From: Candidatus Albibeggiatoa sp. nov. NOAA
Lineage (GTDB): Bacteria; Pseudomonadota; Gammaproteobacteria; Beggiatoales; Beggiatoaceae
Assembly (NCBI GenBank): GCA_025800385.1
Contig: JAOXRS010000152.1
Location: 62,001 to 126,000 of the forward strand
Direction: 5' to 3'
DNA length: 64,000 bases
Shown here: positions 38,722 through 48,989 of the stretch, piece by piece
Position numbering within the stretch: the stretch's first letter is position 1
Layout: every line of letters starts with the position of its first letter
Notes under the pieces: generated by a model
Database searches by the model: none
Seen by the model: only the letters and a program-made list of their open reading frames with translations
Told to the model about the DNA's origin: nothing
Position numbers and translations under genes: made by a program

Positions 38722-41700
38722 CTAGTCTGGTGGTGATTGTTTTGAGGCCTTTTTAGCTGCTCTAAGCTGCGCTTTTTTAGCTTCTTTAGGGTCAACTTTA
38801 TCCTTTAATACAGGTAGTGAAGCCCGTTGTTGTTGGCGTTTTGCTTTTTGCATTGCCTTCTTTGCAGCTAATCGCTTGGCTTCTAATACTTCTTTTCTGT
38901 TTTTAGGTTTGGGTGGTTTGGCGGGCTTTGCTTCCTCCAGCTCTTCTTGCTGTAGTATTTGTCCTTCAGCCTGAAGTAAGTTGACAGCTTCTGTAGGTGC
39001 ACCTTTCAGCTTAAAATGCCCTGTTTTTTCTTTTTGAATATAATGTAAACAAGCACGCAACATTGGTTGATCTAAACGAATAAGCTCAGAAATATAGCTA
39101 CCTTCATCAACTCGCAAATTTTCACCAAACAACGCAACATGAATTCTATTAACGGCCTGAATATCAGATATTTTTTCATCAAAATAGCGTAATACGCGCC
39201 CTGACAAATACTTTTCACCTGCGTTAGATAATACTTCAAGTGCATTACCTTGGTTCGCACGACTGTTTGATAATAAACCACGACTAACACGTTGGAAAAA
39301 TTCTAAATTTTGCTCTGAAGCATAAGTAATAACCGTTAGCACATTTAATAGATAACTCTCAGCAATCTCTTGTAAAATCTTACAAATAAGATCATAAGTT
39401 TTCGTTTTCCAACTAATCATGAGATGCAGTTTAAGCAGGCCATTTACACGCACAAATTTCTTCAGTGAATCATCAGCCATATCACGTAATTTTTTCTGCT
39501 GACCATCTGTTAATTTGTTATAAACTAAAGATAAACACTCAAACCGTTCTTGGACAGTCGCCATTTTCGAGTAAATGTGAGTAATCAAGGCATTCTTACA
39601 ATCTAGCAGGTTTAAACGTAATAGCTCTTTGCTTTCACTCACAATTGTCCTATCTTTCACACCAAGCAAGTGAATAATTGGAGACCAATCTTCCAAAGGC
39701 TGGCATTCTTTTAAAGCACGCAATGCGGTGATTTTCATTTCTTTTGATGTAGAAGATAGTGCCTTAATCAGCATGTCTTTATGCGGTTCTAAATTCCCTT
39801 CCAACATCCGAATATAAGCTGTAAAGGCAGCCGCACTAATTTCAGGGTTTTCATGCTCAACAAAGGGTAATACCATATTGCCATAGGTGGCTTTTTTCAG
39901 CTCGCCAACTGCATACAAATAGAGTGGGAACTCTGAGTGCTCTTCAGGTGTGACAGGCTTTTTAATCCTTGCTAAAATTTTACGCTCAATTTCTTGTTTG
40001 CGCGGATACATTGGATGCTTGTACAAACATAAACAGGCTTCTACAAAAATAGCAGGCGTTTCACTCGATAATAACTTCTCAATATGTGCATTTAAGTTGA
40101 CATTTTTAAATAATGAAAGGTTTTTAAGAATTTGCGGAATAATCGTCTCATCTTTTTCCGTTTTCAACGCCTCAATCAAATATGTAATATTAGTATTAGA
40201 TTGTGGTAATGCTGCCAATGTATTAATACAGTGCTTTTTAATCTCATTATTGGGCGTTTTTAGCAGTAAGTTACCGACTTGAGTTGCGAAATATCCTAGG
40301 CGCAATACACGTATCATTTCTAGTGCGGCAATCACATGGTAGTGGTCAGCACTAGATAATTTTTCCTCAATGACCTGACGCAAGTTATTACTTTTAGAGC
40401 TGGCTTTAATTTCACCACTGCGACCATCAAATAACTCACGGTTTAATAAACCAAATACACCTTGGTTATAAGCTGCCCATTGCGGTAACGAGAGCAAAAC
40501 ACCTAAGGCGGCGGCGGCCATTGCAATAATGGGTAAGATGTAAGTGACTGCTCTTTCTGCTTCTAAATGTTCTGCTAATAAATTTGGGTCAGTAACACCG
40601 CTAATTCCTGTACCTGCTGCTAAAACTAAAGTGGTTGTACCTGCAATTACAGTCGATACAGGAAACACAATACCGTTTAAGAAAGCTTTATTTGTGCCCC
40701 ATTGGTTTGGAGGGATCGCGTTAAACAGCATGTTATGCGCAGGTGCTCGAAGTGCAATCCGCATTTCTTGGTTAATAAATTGAGCAAAAACAGCTAAACC
40801 AAGCATAAACGCCGCATCAGGGTAACCCACTGGTAATGCTTCAGGGGGAGCATAGAATTGTGTAAAATAAAGTGTCAACCCTAATCCTGCTAAGCCTGAT
40901 AGTAAAGGATACAACATATTACTTGCCCCCACGCCCAACGAGACAATTAAGCGTGAGGTGATAAATAACTGTACAAACAACAGCATCAAGTTTGCAAAAA
41001 TCTCATAGGTCGCAAAAAATGCTGCCCGTTCATTTTCAGATGGATATACTTTCGGATAAATAATAACTTGGTATTGATATTCGAGTAGTTTATTACCGAT
41101 TACAAAACACATTAAGCCTAGCGACATGAAGATCATGAGTTTAGAGCCAGCAACATATTTAAATGCACCGACTAACTCACGGAATGGGTTTTTAGTTGAA
41201 CGATTATCAACACTGGCACGCACAGGTGTTAAGCGTGAACGTACAAGATATAGCATACCAAAAGAGGTTAAGCTGGCTAAGCCTAATACAAAAACAAGAC
41301 GTTGTGGTTGGAACTGGAATATATTGAGTAATAACATAAACATAATGCCACCCAAAGCACCACCAATCGGCATTCCAGCACTGATAACAGGCATAACCCG
41401 CTTCACTTGTACTGCGGTAAAATAAGACGCAATAACACTGCTAACATGAATATTAATTAGAATATAAAAAAAATAGAAACCAACAAAGAAGAAGCCATAA
41501 ACCCACTCTAAGCTAAATATATAGCCCCCAAGGTTCATGCCTTGCTCAAATTGCTCATGCAGGAAAAACAGCCCTTGGACAATAACGGAAAAAAGTGTGT
41601 TGGTTAGAAAAAAAAAGCCTAGAATTGAAAGGCCTGTGACTTTTTTAGTGTAATGAGCATAAGCCAGCGAGCCGACCATGACCGATAAGTCTACAACGAT

Positions 41701-41883
41701 GAACGCGATAGGTAATTTATCACCACCTAAATGGCTAACGAGCAGTGTCGTACCAATTGTGCGTGAAAAACTAGCCCCAATTGAATACACCAGCATGATA
41801 AAAAAAAAGTAAATAACCCCGTCCCATTCATTAGGCTTGACGGGAAATAATGTGCTGAAGAAACGGGCTAAACGCATTAACAT
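38722..41883 (-). CDS. Nucleotide-transporter/MFS-like membrane protein with HEAT repeats
   Basis: 1053 residues. Residues 1-470 hold about twelve membrane helices like those of the ADP/ATP translocase (Npt/NTT) branch of MFS carriers: RTIGTTLLVSHLGGDKLPIAFI, KRVMPVISAGMPIGGALGG and FINQEMRIALRAPAHNMLFNAIPPNQWG. Residues about 490-960 are a series of HEAT-like helical pairs. The last 70 residues are rich in Lys and Ala and predicted disordered. Such carrier-HEAT proteins occur in several bacterial groups, often with a cyclic-nucleotide-binding domain; the substrate is not established. Here the cNMP-binding part is a separate gene 2 bp upstream, so the two are coupled. Confidence 0.75.
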   Translation of the reverse strand: MLMRLARFFSTLFPVKPNEWDGVIYFFFIMLVYSIGASFSRTIGTTLLVSHLGGDKLPIAFIVVDLSVMVGSLAYAHYTKKVTGLSILGFFFLTNTLFSVIVQGLFFLHEQFEQGMNLGGYIFSLEWVYGFFFVGFYFFYILINIHVSSVIASYFTAVQVKRVMPVISAGMPIGGALGGIMFMLLLNIFQFQPQRLVFVLGLASLTSFGMLYLVRSRLTPVRASVDNRSTKNPFRELVGAFKYVAGSKLMIFMSLGLMCFVIGNKLLEYQYQVIIYPKVYPSENERAAFFATYEIFANLMLLFVQLFITSRLIVSLGVGASNMLYPLLSGLAGLGLTLYFTQFYAPPEALPVGYPDAAFMLGLAVFAQFINQEMRIALRAPAHNMLFNAIPPNQWGTNKAFLNGIVFPVSTVIAGTTTLVLAAGTGISGVTDPNLLAEHLEAERAVTYILPIIAMAAAALGVLLSLPQWAAYNQGVFGLLNRELFDGRSGEIKASSKSNNLRQVIEEKLSSADHYHVIAALEMIRVLRLGYFATQVGNLLLKTPNNEIKKHCINTLAALPQSNTNITYLIEALKTEKDETIIPQILKNLSLFKNVNLNAHIEKLLSSETPAIFVEACLCLYKHPMYPRKQEIERKILARIKKPVTPEEHSEFPLYLYAVGELKKATYGNMVLPFVEHENPEISAAAFTAYIRMLEGNLEPHKDMLIKALSSTSKEMKITALRALKECQPLEDWSPIIHLLGVKDRTIVSESKELLRLNLLDCKNALITHIYSKMATVQERFECLSLVYNKLTDGQQKKLRDMADDSLKKFVRVNGLLKLHLMISWKTKTYDLICKILQEIAESYLLNVLTVITYASEQNLEFFQRVSRGLLSNSRANQGNALEVLSNAGEKYLSGRVLRYFDEKISDIQAVNRIHVALFGENLRVDEGSYISELIRLDQPMLRACLHYIQKEKTGHFKLKGAPTEAVNLLQAEGQILQQEELEEAKPAKPPKPKNRKEVLEAKRLAAKKAMQKAKRQQQRASLPVLKDKVDPKEAKKAQLRAAKKASKQSPPD

Positions 41884-41885
41884 GG

Positions 41886-42320
41886 CTAATTCTTTTTATC
41901 CAATACCATACCACGCATACGACTGATTAGGACTTTAATAAAGCCAAATGCAATAGCTGGGTATTCGTGCGCAAGTTGTTCCATATCATTACGCTCAATG
42001 ACCAGAAACGTACAGGGGCCGATACAACGCGCTGTTGCCGTTCGTGTCTCCGCATCAAACAATGCTAGCTCTCCTAAAAAATTATTCTCTTTTAGAGTAA
42101 CAATGGGCTTTTCCTCACCATCTTGATTTTTTAGAATCTGAACATTCCCAGATACCACAATAAATAACTTATCACCCACATCACCCTCATAGAATAAAGT
42201 GTGCCCATCTTCATATGCCTCTTCAGACGCAATGGTGGATATCATGTGGATGTCCTCAGTCTTCAGTGCGGAAAATAAAGGGACTTTATTGAGGACGATG
42301 ATTTTCTCTAACGGAATCAT
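41886..42320 (-). CDS. Cyclic-nucleotide-binding domain protein
   Basis: 144 residues, a single cNMP-binding fold and nothing else: LFYEGDVGDKLFIVVSGNVQI, and the phosphate-binding cassette FLGELALFDAETRTATA with the conserved Glu (GEL) and the Arg of the RTA motif. Both contact cAMP/cGMP in true binders, so binding is likely. There is no DNA-binding or kinase domain. It ends 2 bp before the transporter-HEAT gene, so it probably gates or anchors that protein in response to cAMP. Confidence 0.88.
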   Translation of the reverse strand: MIPLEKIIVLNKVPLFSALKTEDIHMISTIASEEAYEDGHTLFYEGDVGDKLFIVVSGNVQILKNQDGEEKPIVTLKENNFLGELALFDAETRTATARCIGPCTFLVIERNDMEQLAHEYPAIAFGFIKVLISRMRGMVLDKKN

Positions 42321-42612
42321 TACCGAAACATTTCATCAGTTAAGCGTTTTATTCTAACAAAGCCTTATTTTATGTGTTTTATGAATAGACTTATAGAGTG
42401 AACGATTTGATTCACTGTCAAACCCAATAAATCACACATTTATTAACAAAGGCCGCGATTTTTTTATATTTCAATCTTACTGTTTAACGTGCCCAGATAA
42501 AACCCTTAGGTTTCTGCTAGCCACAGCAATTGTAGCAAAATTATTGACATGAATTTCACTTTTAAGAAATAACACACAATATTTTTTATAACTTGCTGCT
42601 ATTCAAGTATTT

Positions 42613-43233
42613 TTATTTTTGTACTGATGCATCAATTTTTGGTTTAATATCAAACCACTGGTCTAAACAAGTTTGTAACTCTGCAATACCTGTGCGCTTT
42701 AAAGCAGAAAATAATTGAATACTGGTATTATCTAAAGTTTTTAAGCGACTCTTCACTTGCTGCAAGCTATTCTTTGCTTTATTTGTACCTAACTTGTCAG
42801 ATTTTGTAAGCAACACATGTGCAGGTAAACCCACATATTGACACCATTCCAGCATTTGCATATCAAATTCTGTCAGCGGGTGTCTAATATCCATGAGTAA
42901 AATCAAACCCTTCAGACATTGCCGCTCATTCAAATAACGTTCTAACACTTTCTGCCAGTGTAATTTAACCGCTTGAGGTACTTTTGCAAAACCATACCCC
43001 GGTAAATCGACCAAACGCCGCTCTGCATCTAAGTCAAATAAATTGATTAATTGTGTACGCCCTGGGGTTTTACTGGTACGAGCTAAGCTTTTTTGATTGG
43101 TTAATACATTAATTGCACTGGATTTGCCTGAATTAGAGCGGCCTGCAAATGCCACCTCATAACCTGCATCTTCTGGTAATTGCTTAATATGGTTGGCACT
43201 GGTTAAAAATTGTGCTTGTTGATACAAAGACAT
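42613..43233 (-). CDS. engB: Ribosome-biogenesis GTPase YsxC/EngB
   Basis: 206 residues. All G motifs are present: G1 [10 protein letters not shown]2 SKTPGRTQ, G3 [11 protein letters not shown]4 TKSDK and G5 SALK. The family assists large-subunit assembly. It begins with [23 protein letters not shown], the standard start. It stands alone, 49 bp from hypD on the same strand. Confidence 0.96.
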   Translation of the reverse strand: MSLYQQAQFLTSANHIKQLPEDAGYEVAFAGRSNSGKSSAINVLTNQKSLARTSKTPGRTQLINLFDLDAERRLVDLPGYGFAKVPQAVKLHWQKVLERYLNERQCLKGLILLMDIRHPLTEFDMQMLEWCQYVGLPAHVLLTKSDKLGTNKAKNSLQQVKSRLKTLDNTSIQLFSALKRTGIAELQTCLDQWFDIKPKIDASVQK

Positions 43234-43281
43234 CTATAGTTATACCTGTTTTCCGTTAGAACTTGTTGTTCTGTATAAATC

Positions 43282-44364
43282 TTATTCTTTAATGCCATGG
43301 CTTAACCAAATTCGACACGCGCCTTCATCGGATACCATGCAAGGGCCTATGGGGTGACGGGGTGTACAAGCTGTATTATAAAGCTGACATTGATTCGGGT
43401 AAATTTGTCCCAGCACCACTTTAGCACAGTCACAGCCAGCGGGCATTTCACCTGCGCGTTGTCGTGCTTGTTGATGATACTCAGGATAATGGGTTTTTGC
43501 ATCAATTTGCTTATCATTCAGCTCAAATCCCGAATGTTCAATTTCACCAATACCACGCCAGTTCGCTTTTGTAATGTGCATGGTTTGTGTTAAATGTTCT
43601 TGAGCCGTGGGATTACCTTTTGCTGTCACAACTTGAGGATAGCAGTTGTCTAAGAATGGCTTTTGTTCTAAATATTGACGTAAAACGGAGTAAGTTGCAG
43701 CTAATAAACTTTCTGGTTCAAAACCCGCTACTGCGGTTGGCAACTGGTATGTATCAACACAGAATTGCCATTCATCCGCACCCATCACAGTGGCGACATG
43801 CCCCGGAGCAATTAAAGCATCAAAATTAGCTTGACCTGTTGAAAGCAATAGCTCCACAGCAGGATAAGTTAAACGTCCAGATAGTAAAACCAGCACATTA
43901 TCAGGTATACCTTGTGCGAGTAATGAAGCCACAGGCGCGGTCGTGGTTTCAAACCCTGTGACAAAGAAGACAATCGTTTCATCTGGGTGTCGTTGTGCTA
44001 ATTGTAAAATATCTAAAGGCGAGGCAATTGGCTGAATTTTTGCGCCTGCTGCTTTGGCTTGCTCTAAGGAACGTACTTGTTTTTTAGGTACATTCACAGG
44101 TACGCGCAACATGTCTCCAAACGCGGCTAAAATTACGTTTTCATTTAAAGCCAATTGAATTGCGGCATAAATATCCTCTTCAGGACAAATACAAACAGGA
44201 CAACCCGGCCCCGGAATCAGTTCAATATTTTCAGGCAATGATGTGCGCAACCCTGCCATCGTAATTGCACGCTCATGACCACCGCAAACATTCATGATTT
44301 TGACTTTGGATGTAAGTGGCAATTGATGAATTTGTTGTAGCCATTGCTTTGCCGTTAACGACAT
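43282..44364 (-). CDS. hypD: Hydrogenase maturation protein HypD
   Basis: HypD with HypC carries the Fe(CN)2CO group for [NiFe]-hydrogenase. The protein (360 residues from the ATG at 44364) has the diagnostic motifs NVCGGHERAI, PGPGCPVCICPEEDI, FVTGFETTTAP and the C-terminal cluster ligands GCDCAKV, YNTACTPR and GPCMVSDEGACR. A TTG at 44376 would add four residues. Other hyp and hydrogenase genes are not in the window, which is unusual because hypCDE normally cluster. The organism is expected to make a [NiFe]-hydrogenase. Confidence 0.96.
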   Translation of the reverse strand: MSLTAKQWLQQIHQLPLTSKVKIMNVCGGHERAITMAGLRTSLPENIELIPGPGCPVCICPEEDIYAAIQLALNENVILAAFGDMLRVPVNVPKKQVRSLEQAKAAGAKIQPIASPLDILQLAQRHPDETIVFFVTGFETTTAPVASLLAQGIPDNVLVLLSGRLTYPAVELLLSTGQANFDALIAPGHVATVMGADEWQFCVDTYQLPTAVAGFEPESLLAATYSVLRQYLEQKPFLDNCYPQVVTAKGNPTAQEHLTQTMHITKANWRGIGEIEHSGFELNDKQIDAKTHYPEYHQQARQRAGEMPAGCDCAKVVLGQIYPNQCQLYNTACTPRHPIGPCMVSDEGACRIWLSHGIKE

Positions 44365-44545
44365 ACTGATTCTCAAATACGTTTCAATATGTTGCTAATC
44401 GTAACAGAAAATAGCCAATTTGTCTGAATTGTGTAAAGAAGTTTCAAATAGTAGGAATGAAATTAAATCAGAATACAGCGATGTGCCGCTGAAAAATAAC
44501 CTTGTTCCAGAGGTCAGGTTGAAACAAGGTTAACTTAAAATCGAA

Positions 44546-45166
44546 TTAAAGAATTGCGATCAATTCAACTTCAAAAACAAGCGCGGCATAAGGAGGAATC
44601 GCTTGACCTGCACCTTGTTCGCCGTAAGCTAATTCTTGAGGAATCGCTAATTTCCATTTAGAACCAACAGGCATTAATTGTAATGCTTCAACCCAACCTT
44701 GGATTACACCATTCACTGGGAATTCAGCAGGTTGGCCGCGTTCTACAGAACTATCGAACACTGTACCATCCACTAATTGGCCATGATAATGTACACGTAC
44801 TTTTTGTTCCGCAGTTGGTTTTTCGCCTGTGCCTTCTGTCAAAATTTCATATTGTAAGCCAGATTCTGTTACTGTGACTTCTGGGCGATTTGCATTTTGT
44901 TCTAAGAATGCTTCACCTTCTGCCGCTGCAACTTTTGCTTGCTCTGCATTTTTTTCTTGAGTGCGTTCGTGTAATGCTTGTAATGCTTGATTGATTTCGT
45001 CAATTGCAATTTCAGGGTGTGAACCACTTAAAACTGTATCAATCCCTTTCGCAATTGCTGCAACATCTAACCCTTCAATATTGCTACTTGCCAATTGTTG
45101 ACCAAATTGAATACCAATTCCATAACTTGCTTTTGCTTCTAATGTATCCAGCTTAATGTCAGACAT
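44546..45166 (-). CDS. fklB: FKBP-type peptidyl-prolyl isomerase (FklB-like)
   Basis: 206 residues from the ATG at 45166, the family start (MSDIKLDTLEAKASYGIGIQFG); upstream codons to 45229 are not needed. The N-terminal helical dimerisation domain is followed by an FKBP domain (about 95-205) with YHGQLVDGTVFDSS, FPVNGVIQGWVEAL and IPPYAALVFEVEL. There is no signal peptide, so it resembles cytosolic FklB rather than periplasmic FkpA. It speeds cis-trans isomerisation of prolyl bonds. It is directly downstream of ccmA. Confidence 0.92.
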   Translation of the reverse strand: MSDIKLDTLEAKASYGIGIQFGQQLASSNIEGLDVAAIAKGIDTVLSGSHPEIAIDEINQALQALHERTQEKNAEQAKVAAAEGEAFLEQNANRPEVTVTESGLQYEILTEGTGEKPTAEQKVRVHYHGQLVDGTVFDSSVERGQPAEFPVNGVIQGWVEALQLMPVGSKWKLAIPQELAYGEQGAGQAIPPYAALVFEVELIAIL

Positions 45167-45240
45167 TCGTTTGTCTCTAAATGATTGTATGAAAAGAAGA
45201 GCACGCAGCATAACAGCTTTTGTACTCATTTGTGAATGGT

Positions 45241-45882
45241 TTAGGCTAATTTTAAAATGCGGGCATATTCACAATTGACATGATGATGTGAGGTAATCAC
45301 TGCCATGCCGCCACGTTGTGCATGTTGGTCGAGTAAGCTTTCAACCATTTGAATCGCTTTTTTATCTAATGCGGTAAATGGCTCATCTAAAATCCACAGC
45401 TGCACGTCATTGGTTAATAAACGCGCCAAAGCTACACGACGTTGTTGACCTGCGGATAATGTACGGGTGGGCACATCTTCAAACCCATATAACCCGACTT
45501 GTTCTAACGCGGACTCTAATGAAATATCTGTTGGTTGCGAGCCTAATGCTTTCGCCATCCGTAAATTTTCAATTGGTGTCAACTCACCTTTAACCCCCGG
45601 TGCATGACCAATATAAGATAAGTTTTCCCAATAAACCGCTTTATCTTCTTCAATATCCTGCTGTTGCCAAAAAATTTGCCCACTTTCTGGTAAACTGAGA
45701 CCGCATAAAATCCTTAATAAACTGGTTTTACCGCTACCATTATGTCCTTCAATTTGTAGCAATTCGCCTGCTTTCAATTCAAAATTAAGGCCTTCAAATA
45801 AAACACGGTCATCTCGAATGCATTCTAATTGCGAGATTGTTAAAGTGTTCTGTCTATCAAATTGTCGTTGACTTACTTGCAT
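45241..45882 (-). CDS. ccmA: Heme exporter ATPase CcmA (cytochrome c maturation)
   Basis: 213 residues from the ATG at 45882 (a TTG two codons upstream is unlikely). ABC ATPase with Walker A GHNGSGKTSLLR, signature LSAGQQRRVALA, Walker B LWILDEP and H-loop ITSHHH. The RILCGLSLPESGQIFW and YIGHAPGVKGELTPIENL segments are specific to CcmA. It powers release of holo-CcmE. ccmB and ccmC, its usual neighbours, are absent here. Confidence 0.92.
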   Translation of the reverse strand: MQVSQRQFDRQNTLTISQLECIRDDRVLFEGLNFELKAGELLQIEGHNGSGKTSLLRILCGLSLPESGQIFWQQQDIEEDKAVYWENLSYIGHAPGVKGELTPIENLRMAKALGSQPTDISLESALEQVGLYGFEDVPTRTLSAGQQRRVALARLLTNDVQLWILDEPFTALDKKAIQMVESLLDQHAQRGGMAVITSHHHVNCEYARILKLA

Positions 45883-45906
45883 ATTCAATCCATCTGAGCC
45901 AGCAGA

Positions 45907-47109
45907 TTATGTATTCATCAATTGTTCAAGGCGGTTGAACTCATCTACAGAGCGTGTGACACAGTCTTCAGCTGAAACGCCATAAAAGTAATTACCTGTG
46001 ATAAATAGCGGTTGTTTGTCTAATGCCGTTGCTAATTTTTCTAAAGTTTGTTGATGTCCGATGACAGGGGCAGGTAAATAGTTCTGTTTTGTCACAATAT
46101 CTTGAATCTGGTTTTTCTCTACTTGCAACACACCGCATAAGTATTCCAGCTTCTCATCATTATTAAATGTATTCGGCTTAAAGTGGAATGTGAAACCACG
46201 ATAGCGAGAATGCTCTACTGCATCGCGCGATACAACAGAATAAAATTTATCTTGTTGCCCAATAATGCCACCTAGAGGTTTTAAATCCATAACTTGCTTG
46301 TCTAACATCACACCAATGGTTTCAATGCTGACATGATTCACCACTTTTAAGGCTTCATGTACATTTGGCGCAATGGTTTCGGTTAAATCGGCAGTCACAT
46401 TAACAGGCGTTGCCAATGTTAAATAACGTGATTCATAAGTCTGGCCATTGGCTGCGACTTGATAGGTTTGGCCATCATATTCAATATTTTCAACGGTTAT
46501 GCTGTTCTTCACATCCAGCGTCGCCCCCATTTTTTCGGGCAATGCTTGAATACCATGTTCGAAAGTAAAGTTACGGATCACATCTTTACGCCGTGGTTTC
46601 TTTCTGAACAACATATTGGCGGGGAAGTTATCCGATGGTTGGCAAATCACACCATTGAATGCAGGTGAGAAAACATTTTGGTAATTACGCTTACCGACAA
46701 TGCTGCCATAGTATTCCTGAATACTTTTACCTTGCTTTTTCAAAAAGAACAGTTTAGGAACAGAAAAGAGCAGCTCAAAATAATTTAACTGAGAAGGGAT
46801 AGAATTGATTTGGCGACCATTCCACAATTTAAACCGCAAAGATTGCTTCTGAGTCAGCGTATCAATTAGGCCGTAGTCTTCAATGAGTTTAATAATATGT
46901 CCGTATGAATTGAAACAAGAGTGCGTACCTAGCTCAATCCAAAAATCATCATATTGACTGCCAAATTGATGTGAATGAAATAAGCCACCATTACGATTTT
47001 CTTTTTCTAAGACTAGCGTCTTTAAACCATGCTGGGTGCAATAGTGTGCCATGCTTAAACCACTGATGCCTGCACCAATAATTAGCATGTCATATTGTTG
47101 TTCGCTCAT
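45907..47109 (-). CDS. FAD-dependent amine-oxidase/protoporphyrinogen-oxidase-like protein
   Basis: 400 residues. The N-terminal Rossmann FAD motif MLIIGAGISGLSMAHYCTQHG is followed by EKENRNGGLFHSHQF, the usual motif after the FAD loop in the amine oxidase/HemG/phytoene-desaturase superfamily. The C-terminus has LFITGNYFYGVSAEDCV, which closes the FAD site. This could be an oxygen-dependent protoporphyrinogen oxidase or a sugar/lipid oxidoreductase. The motif set does not decide. It precedes ccmA by 24 bp; a link to heme use is possible but only inferred. Confidence 0.7.
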   Translation of the reverse strand: MSEQQYDMLIIGAGISGLSMAHYCTQHGLKTLVLEKENRNGGLFHSHQFGSQYDDFWIELGTHSCFNSYGHIIKLIEDYGLIDTLTQKQSLRFKLWNGRQINSIPSQLNYFELLFSVPKLFFLKKQGKSIQEYYGSIVGKRNYQNVFSPAFNGVICQPSDNFPANMLFRKKPRRKDVIRNFTFEHGIQALPEKMGATLDVKNSITVENIEYDGQTYQVAANGQTYESRYLTLATPVNVTADLTETIAPNVHEALKVVNHVSIETIGVMLDKQVMDLKPLGGIIGQQDKFYSVVSRDAVEHSRYRGFTFHFKPNTFNNDEKLEYLCGVLQVEKNQIQDIVTKQNYLPAPVIGHQQTLEKLATALDKQPLFITGNYFYGVSAEDCVTRSVDEFNRLEQLMNT

Positions 47110-47230
47110 GATTATGTATTTGGCCGTAAGTTACTTTTGTAAAAACACAGTGCGTGCATAGTATAACGGTTTCGGCTTATAGATGGTATTAATTGTGGAT
47201 ATAGGGAGATAAAAAAGGAATAACTAAAGA

Positions 47231-47321
47231 TGGCGGAGAGGGTGGGATTCGAACCCACGGAGGGCTACAAACCCTCGACGGTTTTCAAGACCGTTACATT
47301 CGACCACTCTGTCACCTCTCC
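47231..47321 (-). tRNA. tRNA-Ser (TGA)
   Basis: A 91-base type II tRNA on the minus strand, starting GGAGAGGTGACAGAGTGG. The anticodon loop CTTGAAA gives anticodon TGA. A long variable arm (CGAGGGTTTGTAGCCCTC region) is present, the T-arm has GGTTCGAATCC, and CCA is encoded. Confidence 0.97.
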
Positions 47322-47342
47322 AAGTAGTCATTTGAAGCGCGA

Positions 47343-47371
47343 ATTATATTGTACTGATGCATATGTGTAAA
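47343..47371 (-). promoter_or_regulatory. Promoter of tRNA-Ser
   Basis: Read on the minus strand: TTTACA (47366-47371), a 17-bp spacer and TATAAT (47343-47348). It lies 22 bases before the mature tRNA. A nearby CGCGC stretch could act as discriminator. Confidence 0.72.
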
Positions 47372-47479
47372 GCCTTTTTTTACATTTTTTATCAGATTAA
47401 ATAGGGCATTTAGATTTTGTTTTTCTATTTCAAACATTTCCGTTACAATTTAATTAAACATTTTCAACTTTGAATCATT

Positions 47480-48166
47480 ATGAAATCAACTACGCTTTAC
47501 CCCATGATTGTGATTATCCCCGCTAAAAATGAATCTAAAAGTGTTGTACAAGTGATTCAGGATATTCAACGTTATTTTGATGGCACAATTTTAGTCATTG
47601 ATGATGCGAGCACGGATAATACAGCACAATTAGCAATGGAAGCGGGTGCAACAGTGTTACCGCTAGCATTTTCATTAGGTGCGTGGGGTGCAACTCAAAC
47701 AGGTTTACGTTATGCAGTCAAACACGGTTATAACACAGCGATTACGATGGATGCTGATGGACAACATGAAGCGGAATCAATCCCTAAATTATTATATGAG
47801 TTAGGCAATCATTGTGATGTGGTGATCGGTGCATATCCCGAACGAGGCAGCCCTTTACGCCAATTTGCTTGGGCATTTTTTCGTAAAATATCCAGTGTGC
47901 ATTTAGAAGACTTAACTTCGGGTTTGCGGGTTTATAACCGTCCAGCGATTACCTTGCTTGCTTCTCGTGCAGCCACTTTATTGGAATATCAGGATATGGG
48001 GGTGTTAATGTTGCTCAATCAGGCAGGTTTACAAATCAAAGAAGTATCTATCAATATGCGCCCTAGAACCGATGGGCATTCCCGAATATTCAGCTCATGG
48101 TGGGCAGTGAGTCGCTATATGATGCAAACAGTAGTTTTATGCGTTGGACGTAGAAAGCTGAGATAG
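47480..48166 (+). CDS. Family 2 glycosyltransferase (dolichyl-phosphate-mannose synthase-like)
   Basis: 228 residues. The GT-A fold starts with IVIIPAKNESKSVVQVI and has the nucleotide-sugar motif VIDDASTDNT and the metal-binding DADGQH. A catalytic-loop segment LTSGLRVYNRPA follows, where family members usually carry SGFR. No membrane helices, so this type makes polyprenyl-phosphate sugars or transfers sugars at the membrane surface. Such donors would feed GT-C enzymes like those at 5075 and 25920. Confidence 0.9.
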   Translation: MKSTTLYPMIVIIPAKNESKSVVQVIQDIQRYFDGTILVIDDASTDNTAQLAMEAGATVLPLAFSLGAWGATQTGLRYAVKHGYNTAITMDADGQHEAESIPKLLYELGNHCDVVIGAYPERGSPLRQFAWAFFRKISSVHLEDLTSGLRVYNRPAITLLASRAATLLEYQDMGVLMLLNQAGLQIKEVSINMRPRTDGHSRIFSSWWAVSRYMMQTVVLCVGRRKLR

Positions 48167-48172
48167 TTTTAT

Positions 48173-48208
48173 GGAGTTCGATTTAAAAATGTCCAATGAT
48201 CGAACTCC
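48173..48208. terminator. Bidirectional stem-loop between GT2 and wrbA
   Basis: A perfect 10-bp inverted repeat, GGAGTTCGAT (48173-48182) and ATCGAACTCC (48199-48208), with a 16-base loop. It sits between two convergent genes. There is no T-tract. Confidence 0.55.
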
Positions 48209-48216
48209 TCAGAAAT

Positions 48217-48819
<603 letters not shown>

Positions 48820-48989
48820 TTAATAATTTACGCTATTATAACAAGACACTTCATCGATGAGGATGATTAGACCATTTATCGTAAGCAACCACCAATTTGA
48901 CTTTTTTGAGAAATAAGCACAGGTTTGAGTATCACCTTACTTATAGATTTCGGTTACAATAGCCCGCAGTATGATTAAAGCGAAATACC

